Assembly: GCA_023441845.1 (NCBI GenBank)
Contig: JAEZNF010000210.1
Location: forward strand, 1-5,600
Direction: 5' to 3'
DNA length: 5,600 nucleotides
From: Bacillota bacterium
Lineage (GTDB): Bacteria; Bacillota; Clostridia; Acetivibrionales; DSM-2933
Both the position numbers and the translations under genes were made by a program. Below, piece by piece: positions 1-5,558 of the stretch. How positions within the stretch are numbered: position 1 is the stretch's first letter; each line of letters opens with the position of its first letter. The notes under the pieces are model-generated. The model was given only the letters and a program-made list of their open reading frames with translations. It had not been told where the DNA came from and ran no database searches.

Positions 1-1124
1 AGCCCGATCAGCGATGTAACATCCGCTTTGAATATTGCAATCAGTAATGCCGCGATTGAAGAAAGAACAAGTATCCCGTTGGAATAGCTCAAGCGGTCAC
101 CTCTCATACTTAATTGCCTTGGCACATATCCTTCTCTTGCCATTACCGAAATAAGATTCGGGAATCCGAAATAAGCTGTATTGGCCGCAAGCACGAGAAT
201 TATGAAGGATAAAGCCGTGATAACGTAGAAGAAAGGCGCGGTTTTTCCAAAAATCATACCGGCAATTTGTATGAGCATTGCACCGTGCTCAGGGTTTATC
301 GGGTAGTAATTTGCTAAAATTGAAGTTCCTCCGAACACTATCAGAACAAGTGTCGAAAGAATAACCAGTACTGTTTTCGCCTTCTTTACGGAAGGTTCCT
401 TAAAATTAGGAACTGCATTGCTGACGGCCTCAACTCCTGTAAGGGCGGCACAGCCGTTTGTAAATGCTTTCAGTATCAAAAATATACTGAGAGGTTGTAA
501 TGTACTCTCTGCTATATATAGAGGTCCAGGCTTGTACCCGTTTGCAATCTTTACTATACCTGCAACCATCATTATTAGTATTGAAATTACAAAAAAATAC
601 GTCGGAAGGCTGAAAATAGCTGCAGATTCCTTTACTCCCCTTAAGTTACCTATTGTCATCAGCACAATTATAATAAGACACAAATAAACCCTGAACGGTT
701 CGAGTCCATGAAAGGCTGAAACAACCTGATCGACACCAGACGCAATACTTACGGCAACGGTCATAATATAACCTATGCTGAGAGCCGAACCTGCAATGAT
801 TCCTGCTATTTCGCCTATATTTTCCTTTGCAACAATAAAAGCTCCGCCGCCATTCGGGTATCTTTCGATTGTCTGGCGGTATGACAGCGTCAAAATAATC
901 AAAAGAGCTATAATTGCCACAGATATAAACGTTAACTGCTTGAATGCGAGTAAGCCTATTACCGGAAACAAAACAAGGAGAATTTCCTGGCCTGCGTATG
1001 CAACCGACGATATTGCATCACTTGATAGAATTGGAAGCCCCCACAGTATACCGAATTTTTCTCCATGCAGTGCATCATTTTTTAACGGCCTTCCTATTAA
1101 TATCCTTTTTAAAGCTTTAAACAT
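1..1124 (-). CDS. KimA/YdaO-like APC-superfamily permease, N-terminal 374 codons (3' end beyond the window)
   Basis: An integral membrane transporter of the amino acid-polyamine-organocation superfamily, closest to the potassium importer KimA (YdaO) of Bacillus. The start at 1124 follows an AAGGAGAA ribosome site. The KimA signatures appear in order: IGRPLK (residues 10-15), SSDAISSVAY (34-43), SYRQTIERYPNGGGAFIVAKEN (81-102), the helix YIMTVAVS (119-126), LTGVEAVSNAVP (228-239), and LVLAANT followed further on by RGDRL and SNGI. About eight long hydrophobic segments are visible. KimA is about 600 residues, so the rest of the core and the cytoplasmic C-terminal domain lie off the left edge. 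Of the KimA cation-site residues as I remember them, Asp36, Tyr43, Thr229 and Glu232 are kept (KimA 36, 43, 230, 233). The Asp at KimA position 117 is Gly118 here, so potassium as substrate is uncertain; an amino acid or another cation is possible. No ydaO-type c-di-AMP riboswitch was recognised upstream. The family assignment is firm and the substrate is not. Confidence 0.93.
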   Translation of the reverse strand, partial: MFKALKRILIGRPLKNDALHGEKFGILWGLPILSSDAISSVAYAGQEILLVLFPVIGLLAFKQLTFISVAIIALLIILTLSYRQTIERYPNGGGAFIVAKENIGEIAGIIAGSALSIGYIMTVAVSIASGVDQVVSAFHGLEPFRVYLCLIIIVLMTIGNLRGVKESAAIFSLPTYFFVISILIMMVAGIVKIANGYKPGPLYIAESTLQPLSIFLILKAFTNGCAALTGVEAVSNAVPNFKEPSVKKAKTVLVILSTLVLIVFGGTSILANYYPINPEHGAMLIQIAGMIFGKTAPFFYVITALSFIILVLAANTAYFGFPNLISVMAREGYVPRQLSMRGDRLSYSNGILVLSSIAALLIAIFKADVTSLIG

Positions 1125-1599
1125 AAGTATCCGTTCTCCTTAAGGTATATATAAAATAAAAATAACTACACCAGTAACCGCACTTGCGTAGTTTTAGCAA
1201 AACTATACATTGTTAAACCATTATATAACTAAACCAATAAAAAAGTTATTGCCATTTAATTCGGATTATAGCTGTTTTTGCAGAATAATGATTAAATTTT
1301 GATATTATTACTACATCTCATACGGCAGATAATAATTTTAAGTATTATCTAGTGTTTTTAAGAGCAGGCATTTCGGATGAAACACAAAAAGCAGGTTTTT
1401 ATTAATAAATTCGTTACATTGGATTAACTTTAATATTAAATAGAGAAGAACAGCAATGCCTTAACGCTTTTTGAACAATGGACAAACTAATTATAAAATT
1501 AAAATGTTTAATTTTTAGTTTTTAACTTTGACACACAAAATTTCAATTATTCATAGTATATTATACGACCAAATAATATTAATGGAAAGAGGTACTACT
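1125..1599. other. Divergent intergenic region between the permease and the 35-residue peptide gene
   Basis: This 475-base AT-rich region has no convincing gene. It must hold the permease promoter on the minus strand. Two minus-strand TATAAT hexamers (plus positions 1220-1225 and 1265-1270) are candidate -10 boxes, but neither has a good -35 box at normal spacing. Small inverted repeats occur at 1164-1169/1188-1193 (AACTAC/GTAGTT) and as CAATAA/TTATTG around 1234-1250; neither is followed by a T-run in a way that suggests a terminator. The promoter of the peptide gene is annotated separately at the right end. A 16-codon ORF at 1377 lacks a ribosome site and is not called. Confidence 0.6.
1528..1560 (+). 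promoter_or_regulatory. Probable promoter of the 35-residue peptide gene; sigma-K-like or sigma-A-like
   Basis: CATAGTATA at 1552-1560 fits the mother-cell sigma-K -10 consensus CATAnnnTA exactly. An AC dinucleotide at 1533-1534 lies 17 bases before it, where the short sigma-K -35 element is expected. The same DNA also contains a perfect TTGACA at 1528-1533, 18 bases before CATAGT (four of six matches to TATAAT), so a vegetative sigma-A reading is also possible. Either reading places the transcript start about 30 bases before the ATG at 1600. I saw the motifs by eye; which sigma factor uses the site is inference. Confidence 0.5.
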
Positions 1600-1707
1600 A
1601 TGGGTAATGCATTAGGAAAGATATTCCAGGATAATTCGGAAATATTGTTCTTTATCTTGGTATTTTTGTTACTCTTCTGGGGATGCACAGGACCTGCATG
1701 TGACTAA
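1600..1707 (+). CDS. 35-residue single-pass membrane peptide of unknown function
   Basis: The ATG at 1600 follows an AAAGAGG ribosome site (1586-1592), and the reading frame ends at TAA 1705-1707, giving 35 residues. The peptide has a short polar N-terminus (MGNALGKIFQDNSE) and then a continuous hydrophobic segment at residues 15-27 (ILFFILVFLLLFW). It ends in the short tail GCTGPACD, which has two cysteines at 29 and 34. A plausible promoter, a good ribosome site and a dedicated terminator support a real monocistronic gene. Tiny proteins of this design, with a polar head, a phenylalanine/leucine-rich segment and a small Gly/Cys tail, are common in Clostridia; their function is not known to me. 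The sigma-K-like promoter suggests a spore-associated role, which is inference. The two tail cysteines could cross-link the peptide or bind a metal. Confidence 0.75.
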   Translation: MGNALGKIFQDNSEILFFILVFLLLFWGCTGPACD

Positions 1708-1790
1708 TAGTTTGTTAACCGAACTATCCCTTTAAAAGAAAATTCGGAACATATTCTAATTGAAATGTTTTTAGAATGAATTAATCATTT

Positions 1791-1834
1791 GCTGCTTAAC
1801 ACAATAATTTATTTGTTAAGCAGCATACTTTTTT
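1791..1834 (+). terminator. Intrinsic terminator after the 35-residue peptide gene
   Basis: A perfect 11-bp stem is formed by GCTGCTTAACA (1791-1801) and TGTTAAGCAGC (1814-1824), with a 12-base loop. After a four-base interval it is followed by the T-run at 1829-1834. The T-run lies on the plus-strand exit side. On the minus strand the stem is followed by AAATGATTAATTC, which is not T-rich, so the element is mainly plus-directed although it lies between convergent genes. A weaker AT-rich hairpin (ATTCTAA/TTAGAAT, 1753-1759/1771-1777) precedes it in the same 3' UTR. Confidence 0.85.
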
Positions 1835-1874
1835 ATCTTTAAATACCCATTATAAGCTAAAACAAATGCGTCAA

Positions 1875-2684
1875 CTATTCATCGACAAATTTCAGTTTAC
1901 ACTTCAATTCATACAAATTTAATTCTTTTATTGTCGGATTTTCCCCGCACAGAGGACAATCCTTTCTTTTAGGCAAATTAATTGTTCTAAAATCCAATGA
2001 AAGACCGTCAAAAGTAAGAAGCCTGTTATCTAAAGTTTTTCCCATTCCGATAAGGACCTTTATGGCTTCAAGAGCTTGAAGCGATCCCATCGTACCGGTT
2101 ATCATACCTATAATACCGGCGTCGCTGCACGTAGGAACAACACCATCCTCAGGAGGATTAGGGTATAAACATCTATAACAATGCGACTTACCTGGCAATA
2201 TTGTTGTCAGAATCCCTTCAAACCCCAGGACAGCACCTTCTATTACCGGTTTCTTTTGAAAAAAACAGGCATCGGTTATGAGATATCTTGCCGGAAAATT
2301 GTCCACAGCATCTACTACCACATCATATTGGGATATCAAATCCTCAATATTATCAACATCCACTCTTAGACTATGCTTTATAATATCTGTATCAGGGTTT
2401 ATTCTTTTCAGTTTTTCCTCGGCAGAATCGGTTTTTTTACGACCTATATCTTCTGTATAGTGCAATATCTGCCGTTGAAGGTTGGATACACCTACAGTAT
2501 CAAAATCTGCAATACCCAGTGTCCCAATTCCGCATGCTGCAAGGTAGTAAAGAACAGGCGATCCCAGGCCTCCTGCACCTATCACAAGAACCTTTGATTT
2601 TAAAAGTTTCTCCTGTCCTTCATAACCTATATCTTTTAGAATAAGCTGACGCGAGTATCTCAATACTTGATTTTCGCTTAGCAT
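1875..2684 (-). CDS. E1-like ThiF/MoeB/HesA-family adenylyltransferase
   Basis: This cytoplasmic enzyme should use ATP to adenylate the C-terminus of a small carrier protein or peptide, as ThiF does to ThiS and MoeB to MoaD. At 269 residues it is a full-length stand-alone member. It shows an N-terminal RYSRQLILKDIG segment (9-20), the nucleotide loop GAGGLGSP (36-43), ADFDTVGVSNLQRQ (59-72) with the ATP-site Asn and Arg, Lys84, and DAVDN (125-129) with the metal-binding Asp128. It also has the zinc pairs CYRC (169-172) and CPLC (243-246), and the TCSDAGI loop with Cys186, the usual thiol position. The start at 2684 follows an AAGGATG ribosome site and lies 14 bases after a 52-residue gene, so the two are probably cotranscribed. 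No ThiS, MoaD, ThiG or MoaE gene is near, so the partner is unknown and no thiF or moeB symbol is given. Family certain, pathway open. Confidence 0.93.
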   Translation of the reverse strand: MLSENQVLRYSRQLILKDIGYEGQEKLLKSKVLVIGAGGLGSPVLYYLAACGIGTLGIADFDTVGVSNLQRQILHYTEDIGRKKTDSAEEKLKRINPDTDIIKHSLRVDVDNIEDLISQYDVVVDAVDNFPARYLITDACFFQKKPVIEGAVLGFEGILTTILPGKSHCYRCLYPNPPEDGVVPTCSDAGIIGMITGTMGSLQALEAIKVLIGMGKTLDNRLLTFDGLSLDFRTINLPKRKDCPLCGENPTIKELNLYELKCKLKFVDE

Positions 2685-2698
2685 TTAAATTTTCATCC

Positions 2699-2857
2699 TT
2701 ATTTTTCTATTAACCATGCCTGAGTTGCTTTTGTGCCTGGAATAGTGCTTTCTACCAGTTTCTTTGCCTCTTTGACACTTGTTGCCTCAATCTCAATGCA
2801 AGTCTTTAATCCGTTTTCGTTTTTTCTATACCATACACGGTATTTTTTAACTGCCAT
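2699..2857 (-). CDS. 52-residue protein of unknown function, upstream partner of the E1-like gene
   Basis: The ATG at 2857 has a strong GGGGGAGT ribosome site eight bases upstream. The frame runs 52 codons to TAA (2699-2701), just before the ribosome site and start of the E1-like gene. The protein starts MAVKKYRVWYRK and ends KATQAWLIEK. By eye it reads as strand (4-12), strand (18-24), helix (27-38) and strand (43-51), a beta-beta-alpha-beta order. It is basic at the N-terminus, has one cysteine (Cys20) and has no signal peptide. I do not recognise the family. Its position makes it a candidate substrate or partner of the adenylyltransferase. However, it lacks the C-terminal Gly-Gly of ThiS/MoaD sulfur carriers, so it is not an ordinary carrier. 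It may instead be an unrelated small regulator or a structural protein. The gene itself is well supported by its ribosome site and spacing. Confidence 0.8.
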   Translation of the reverse strand: MAVKKYRVWYRKNENGLKTCIEIEATSVKEAKKLVESTIPGTKATQAWLIEK

Positions 2858-3147
2858 TTTATTACTCCCCCTTGAATTTTAAAATAAAATTATATATAAA
2901 GCTAAAAAGCTTTATTTCTTAAATCATTCCATATATTTTTCTGTATATTGTTTAACAAGCATTAATTATATCATATAACTACATGTATAATTTTATTATT
3001 TAGTTAAAATTTTTTCAATACATTTATATAGAAATTATGATATTTACGTGAAATTATTTTATTATTTATAACATCAACTGCTAAAAAATACATATAAACG
3101 ACAAAAAAAATCAATTTATAAACAAAAATATATGTTTTATATAAATT
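2858..3147. other. Very AT-rich divergent intergenic region
   Basis: About 290 bases of strongly AT-rich DNA separate the divergent minus-strand operon from the plus-strand radical SAM/agr operon; no reading frame is credible. It must carry the promoter for the 52-residue and E1-like genes. A minus-strand TATAAT (plus 2965-2970) is a possible -10 box without a recognisable -35 box. The poly-A and poly-T tracts suggest intrinsically curved or easily melted DNA, which is inference. Confidence 0.6.
2896..2915. repeat. Perfect 8-bp inverted repeat in the leader of the minus-strand operon
   Basis: ATAAAGCT (2896-2903) and AGCTTTAT (2908-2915) are separated by four bases and would form a compact hairpin in the 5' leader of the 52-residue gene, about 40 bases before its ATG. 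The stem is AT-rich. On the minus strand it is followed by ATATAATTTTATTTT, so it is either a weak attenuator-like structure or a chance AT palindrome. Confidence 0.3.
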
Positions 3148-3178
3148 TTGTTACGAAAAACAGTTTTTTTTGTATAAT
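3148..3178 (+). promoter_or_regulatory. Probable sigma-A promoter of the radical SAM-agrBD operon
   Basis: A perfect TATAAT at 3173-3178 is preceded by TTGTTA at 3148-3153 (four of six matches, 19-base spacer), or alternatively by TTACGA at 3151-3156 with a 16-base spacer. The transcript start would be near 3185, giving a leader of about 250 bases. No paired AgrA-type (LytTR) direct repeats with the usual roughly 21-base spacing were recognised near it. Confidence 0.5.
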
Positions 3179-3184
3179 AGTATT

Positions 3185-3436
3185 ATAGATACATGTTCAC
3201 TTCTAAATGAAATAGCATTTCAAGGCGGTTCGGATTTATTTCAATTGTAAAATAAAAAGAATACAGGTAGTCCGTAACACATATAATTCAGGGCTTGTCG
3301 TTCTGCTGTGCTGCACTGCTGGCCCATACACCCTTATGGATATGCGGATCACAAAATCCAGGGAAGTAGATTTGTAACGCACTATTTAACTATAAAAATG
3401 ATGTGTTATGAAGACTTTGTTAAGGAGGGTAATTTT
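3185..3436 (+). promoter_or_regulatory. Long untranslated leader with inverted repeats before the radical SAM gene
   Basis: The distance between the likely transcript start and the radical SAM ATG is about 250 bases. The part at 3285-3365 is visibly richer in G and C than the flanks. It contains GAAAT/ATTTC (3209-3213/3217-3221), an outer GGGC/GCCC pair (3291-3294/3322-3325) and, inside that, a 15-bp imperfect dyad GCTGTGCTGCACTGC at 3305-3319 with 12 symmetric positions. After these come CCCT/AGGG (3331-3334/3360-3363) and a nested TGGAT/ATCCA (3337-3341/3356-3360) or GGAT/ATCC (3346-3349/3356-3359). It matches no riboswitch class that I recognise. The dyad could instead be a repressor site. 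Functional status is inferred from length and structure only. Confidence 0.35.
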
Positions 3437-4537
3437 ATGTGCTTATGTTTAAAAGAACAGGAAAGCGGCAGCTTTACATTTACCTTGCAATGGCATATTA
3501 CAGCTAAATGTGACCAGAGCTGCAAACATTGTTATATGTATAATTCACCCACCTATAATTCCGAAATTGAAAATGAACTGCCGTTTTCAAAATGCAAATT
3601 GATTATTGACGATTTTCTAAGTACTACTAAACACTATAAAAAAGAAGGTTCAATTGTTTTTGCAGGCGGTGACCCTCTTTTAAGAGAAGACTTTTTTGAC
3701 ATCCTGAAATATGCATCTACAAATGGCGTTTATAATATTGAAGTTATCGGGAATTCATACCACCTTGACAAAAACACTGCAAAAAAGTTGAAGGATAATG
3801 GTGTTTCTTTCTACCAGTTAAGTCTTGACGGTATGAAGGATATGCACGATTTTCTAAGGAAACCCGGCAGCTTTGATAATACTCTCCTCGGTTTTGAAAT
3901 ACTTAGAGAAGCCGGAATTTTTACTTCCTGCAATTTTACAATCAGCAAAAAAAATATGCATCAGCTATCAGAAGTAATAGATCTGGTAACTAAGATGGGC
4001 GTTGATTCATTTGACTTTGGCAGGGTTGTGCCCACAGGTTCGGGAAGGAATTTTAAAAGCGACATGATTGAGCCATTTGAATATAAAGAGCTTCTTATAA
4101 AAACAGATGAGCAGTATAAGGCTCTTAAAAAGGCCGGATGCAAAACGCACTTCGGATACAGAGACAATCTTTGGGGACTTTTATTTGACACAGATGATTT
4201 GCGCCGCGATTTTGATTTGCTTCCTAAAGGGTGTGTACTTGAGCGAGGCTGTCTTATCGGAAAAGCCGGACTTGTTATATTGTCGGACGGTAGTGTAATG
4301 GGTTGCAGGCGACTGCCGGTTATTGTTGGAAAAGTGCCTGAAAATAGCCTAATAGATATATTTGAAAAATCAGATTACCTTTTATATTTAAAAGACGCAT
4401 CGAAAAGCGCCTGCTGTTATTCTGCCGATACCGAAAAGCATTGCTCCGGATGTCTGGCAGTTAAGTACAGTTCATCAAATAGCGATCTGTCGGCATGTGA
4501 TCCTCAGTGCTGGATTAAAGAAGGTTTTTTGAAATAA
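3437..4537 (+). CDS. Radical SAM/SPASM-domain enzyme, probable peptide maturase
   Basis: This 366-residue cytoplasmic enzyme is expected to cleave S-adenosylmethionine at a [4Fe-4S] cluster and modify a peptide by radical chemistry. The CxxxCxxC cluster motif is Cys25, Cys29 and Cys32, followed by Tyr-Met-Tyr. AGGDP (76-80) is the SAM-binding GGE-like motif, and QLSLDG (127-132) is a conserved strand. The C-terminal SPASM region binds auxiliary clusters. It has Cys266, Cys272, the ILSDGSVMGC segment ending at Cys290, Cys326 and Cys327, CSGC (336-339), Cys354 and DPQCW (355-359). This layout is typical of RiPP maturases and anaerobic sulfatase-maturase relatives. I chose the ATG at 3437 because it follows an AAGGAGGG ribosome site; the upstream in-frame GTG and ATG codons have none. 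The stop overlaps the agrB ribosome site (TAAGGAG), and agrB starts 14 bases later, so the gene is translationally close to agrB and agrD. AgrD is therefore the best substrate candidate (inference). Confidence 0.93.
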   Translation: MCLCLKEQESGSFTFTLQWHITAKCDQSCKHCYMYNSPTYNSEIENELPFSKCKLIIDDFLSTTKHYKKEGSIVFAGGDPLLREDFFDILKYASTNGVYNIEVIGNSYHLDKNTAKKLKDNGVSFYQLSLDGMKDMHDFLRKPGSFDNTLLGFEILREAGIFTSCNFTISKKNMHQLSEVIDLVTKMGVDSFDFGRVVPTGSGRNFKSDMIEPFEYKELLIKTDEQYKALKKAGCKTHFGYRDNLWGLLFDTDDLRRDFDLLPKGCVLERGCLIGKAGLVILSDGSVMGCRRLPVIVGKVPENSLIDIFEKSDYLLYLKDASKSACCYSADTEKHCSGCLAVKYSSSNSDLSACDPQCWIKEGFLK

Positions 4538-4551
4538 GGAGTTGAGCTCAT

Positions 4552-5163
4552 ATGAATATTCTCGAAGGTTTAAGCCATCACACCGTTAATATGATGAAAG
4601 TTAAATTAAAAGATATGGATGAAGAAAAATGCGAAGTTGTAAATTATGGCATTTACGTGCTGTTATCCACAATAGTAAAAATGATAATTCTACTTGTAAT
4701 ATCATATTTTCTAGGAGTATTTGTTTACTGTATAGCAGCTATGGCAAGCATAGCCGTCCTCAGATCGTTCTTTGGAGGCGTGCATTCCAAAACCTTTTTG
4801 GGATGTCTTATAGCAAATTCTACACTGGTGCTTCTGGATGTATATATTTCAATATTATCGCCCGGGCAAAATTCTTTTTATATTAATACTGCAATTTACA
4901 TTTTCTGTTTTATAACTGTAGTTCTATATGTTCCTGCAGACCATGAAAACAAGCCTGTTGTAGGCAAAAAACAAAGAGCCCGTTATAAACTTACGTCCTT
5001 AACTATTTTAATTATACATTTTTTAATTTCTTCATTTTTTTTAAAACAGCCATACTCCAACATTATGGCAATCTCTGCGTTGATTTCCTCAATTTCAACT
5101 CTGCCGCTGGTTTATAAAATTACTTTGAACAAGCACGGAGATGCGTACAAATACTCTGATTAA
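4552..5163 (+). CDS. agrB: AgrB-family autoinducer-processing membrane peptidase
   Basis: AgrB is a cysteine endopeptidase of the cytoplasmic membrane. It removes the C-terminal tail of AgrD and forms the thiolactone ring of the autoinducing peptide. At 203 residues this protein has the usual length. The catalytic pair sits in the family motif RSFFGGVHSKTFLGC (71-85), with His78 and Cys85 seven residues apart as in Staphylococcus AgrB. The conserved VPADHENKP segment (127-135) and the basic GKKQRARYK stretch (138-146) are also present. Hydrophobic segments lie at about 34-57, 58-70, 84-103, 109-128, 147-164 and 169-192, with a soluble acidic N-terminal region before them. The start at 4552 uses the AAGGAG that overlaps the radical SAM stop. 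agrD begins 21 bases after the stop. Unusual for an agr locus, the upstream neighbour is a radical SAM enzyme, and no agrC or agrA follows before the terminator. Confidence 0.96.
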   Translation: MNILEGLSHHTVNMMKVKLKDMDEEKCEVVNYGIYVLLSTIVKMIILLVISYFLGVFVYCIAAMASIAVLRSFFGGVHSKTFLGCLIANSTLVLLDVYISILSPGQNSFYINTAIYIFCFITVVLYVPADHENKPVVGKKQRARYKLTSLTILIIHFLISSFFLKQPYSNIMAISALISSISTLPLVYKITLNKHGDAYKYSD

Positions 5164-5184
5164 AGTAAGAAAGGATTGATTTGT

Positions 5185-5340
5185 ATGACAAAGACGATGG
5201 TTAAGGAAAACATCACTGCATTAATACTTGGAGGTATTGCTTTAATGGCAGCCTATGTAGCTCAGACATCCGCTTATGCTTGTTTCATATGGAGCTGGGA
5301 GCAGCCCAAACTACCGAAGTCTCTTGTTCTTAAGGATTAG
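5185..5340 (+). CDS. agrD: AgrD-type cyclic autoinducer peptide precursor
   Basis: This 51-residue precursor of a quorum-sensing peptide starts at the ATG at 5185, behind AAAGGA (5170-5175). It has the three AgrD parts. Residues 1-32 are a leader with a hydrophobic stretch (about 11-26) ending TSAYA. The ring segment begins at Cys33 (CFIWSW, 33-38). Residues 39-51 are a charged tail with the conserved QPKLPKSL pattern (40-47), closely resembling clostridial AgrD tails of the type QPxxPKSL. Aligning the tail with Clostridium perfringens AgrD as I remember it, where the ring is five residues, places the AgrB cut after Trp38 and makes a six-residue ring. Cutting after Ser37 would give the usual five. 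AgrB would join the Cys33 thiol to the new C-terminus. The W-S-W motif and the radical SAM gene in the same operon raise the possibility of an extra crosslink. Confidence 0.92.
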   Translation: MTKTMVKENITALILGGIALMAAYVAQTSAYACFIWSWEQPKLPKSLVLKD

Positions 5341-5523
5341 CAGTAGTTTCAATGTTCTACAACTCTTATTCTTAGGTCGCATAGACATGAAGCGTAGGTA
5401 AAGAAAGCGACCGGCCTTTAAAAAATGGTTCGTACGCCCCCAAACATTACGGATCACATGAGGCATATCATATAAAACCGGCGATTAAAATTGCTATATC
5501 ATTGGAGAAATAAATCAATTAAG
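5341..5523 (+). other. Long 3' untranslated segment of the radical SAM-agrBD operon
   Basis: About 180 bases lie between agrD and the terminator, with no convincing gene. A 16-residue ORF at 5425-5475 has no ribosome site. GGTCGC (5375-5380) and GCGACC (5407-5412) form a 6-bp inverted repeat around 26 bases. The region is less AT-rich than the intergenic DNA upstream of the operon, so it may carry an RNA structure or an independent small RNA. No promoter was identified within it. Confidence 0.4.
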
Positions 5524-5558
5524 GGATAATTCGGAATGGCTGCGAATTATCCTTTTTT
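5524..5558 (+). terminator. Intrinsic terminator of the radical SAM-agrBD operon
   Basis: A perfect 10-bp stem is formed by GGATAATTCG (5524-5533) and CGAATTATCC (5543-5552), with a nine-base loop and six Ts immediately after it (5553-5558). G5523 and A5521-A5522 can extend pairing into the T-run. It closes the operon about 180 bases after the agrD stop. No gene start or end can be assigned in the 42 bases to its right. Confidence 0.88.

Noticed and set aside
418..1143. Open frames on the plus strand at 418-687 and 775-1143
   Set aside because: They lie antisense to the KimA-like permease, have no ribosome site and encode no recognisable protein; the minus-strand frame carries every family motif.
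1125..1400. A ydaO-type c-di-AMP riboswitch upstream of the permease
   Set aside because: I looked for it because of the KimA similarity, but found none of the conserved G-rich segments on the minus strand.
1377..1427. 16-residue ORF starting MKHKKQVF in the intergenic region
   Set aside because: There is no recognisable ribosome site and no supporting context; a frame this short is expected by chance.
3139..3181. AgrA-type binding repeats near the agr promoter, suggested by ACAGTTTTT at 3160
   Set aside because: There is only one imperfect half-site; no second copy lies at the expected spacing of about 21 bases.
3308..3436. In-frame N-terminal extension of the radical SAM protein from a GTG at 3308 or from ATG codons near 3398
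   Set aside because: None of these starts has a ribosome site and the extension shows no family similarity; the ATG at 3437 has AAGGAGGG eight bases upstream.
5269..5283. Lipoprotein signal (lipobox) in the AgrD-like peptide ending at Cys33
   Set aside because: The residues before the cysteine are S-A-Y-A, without the Leu at -3, and the downstream QPKLPKSL tail and the neighbouring agrB fit AgrD.
3345..5457. The 9-mer CGGATCACA occurs both in the operon leader (3345) and in the 3' segment (5449)
   Set aside because: It is a single short match without extended flanking identity; chance is the simplest explanation.
5425..5475. 16-residue ORF downstream of agrD
   Set aside because: It has no ribosome site and no similarity to a known peptide; it is probably chance.
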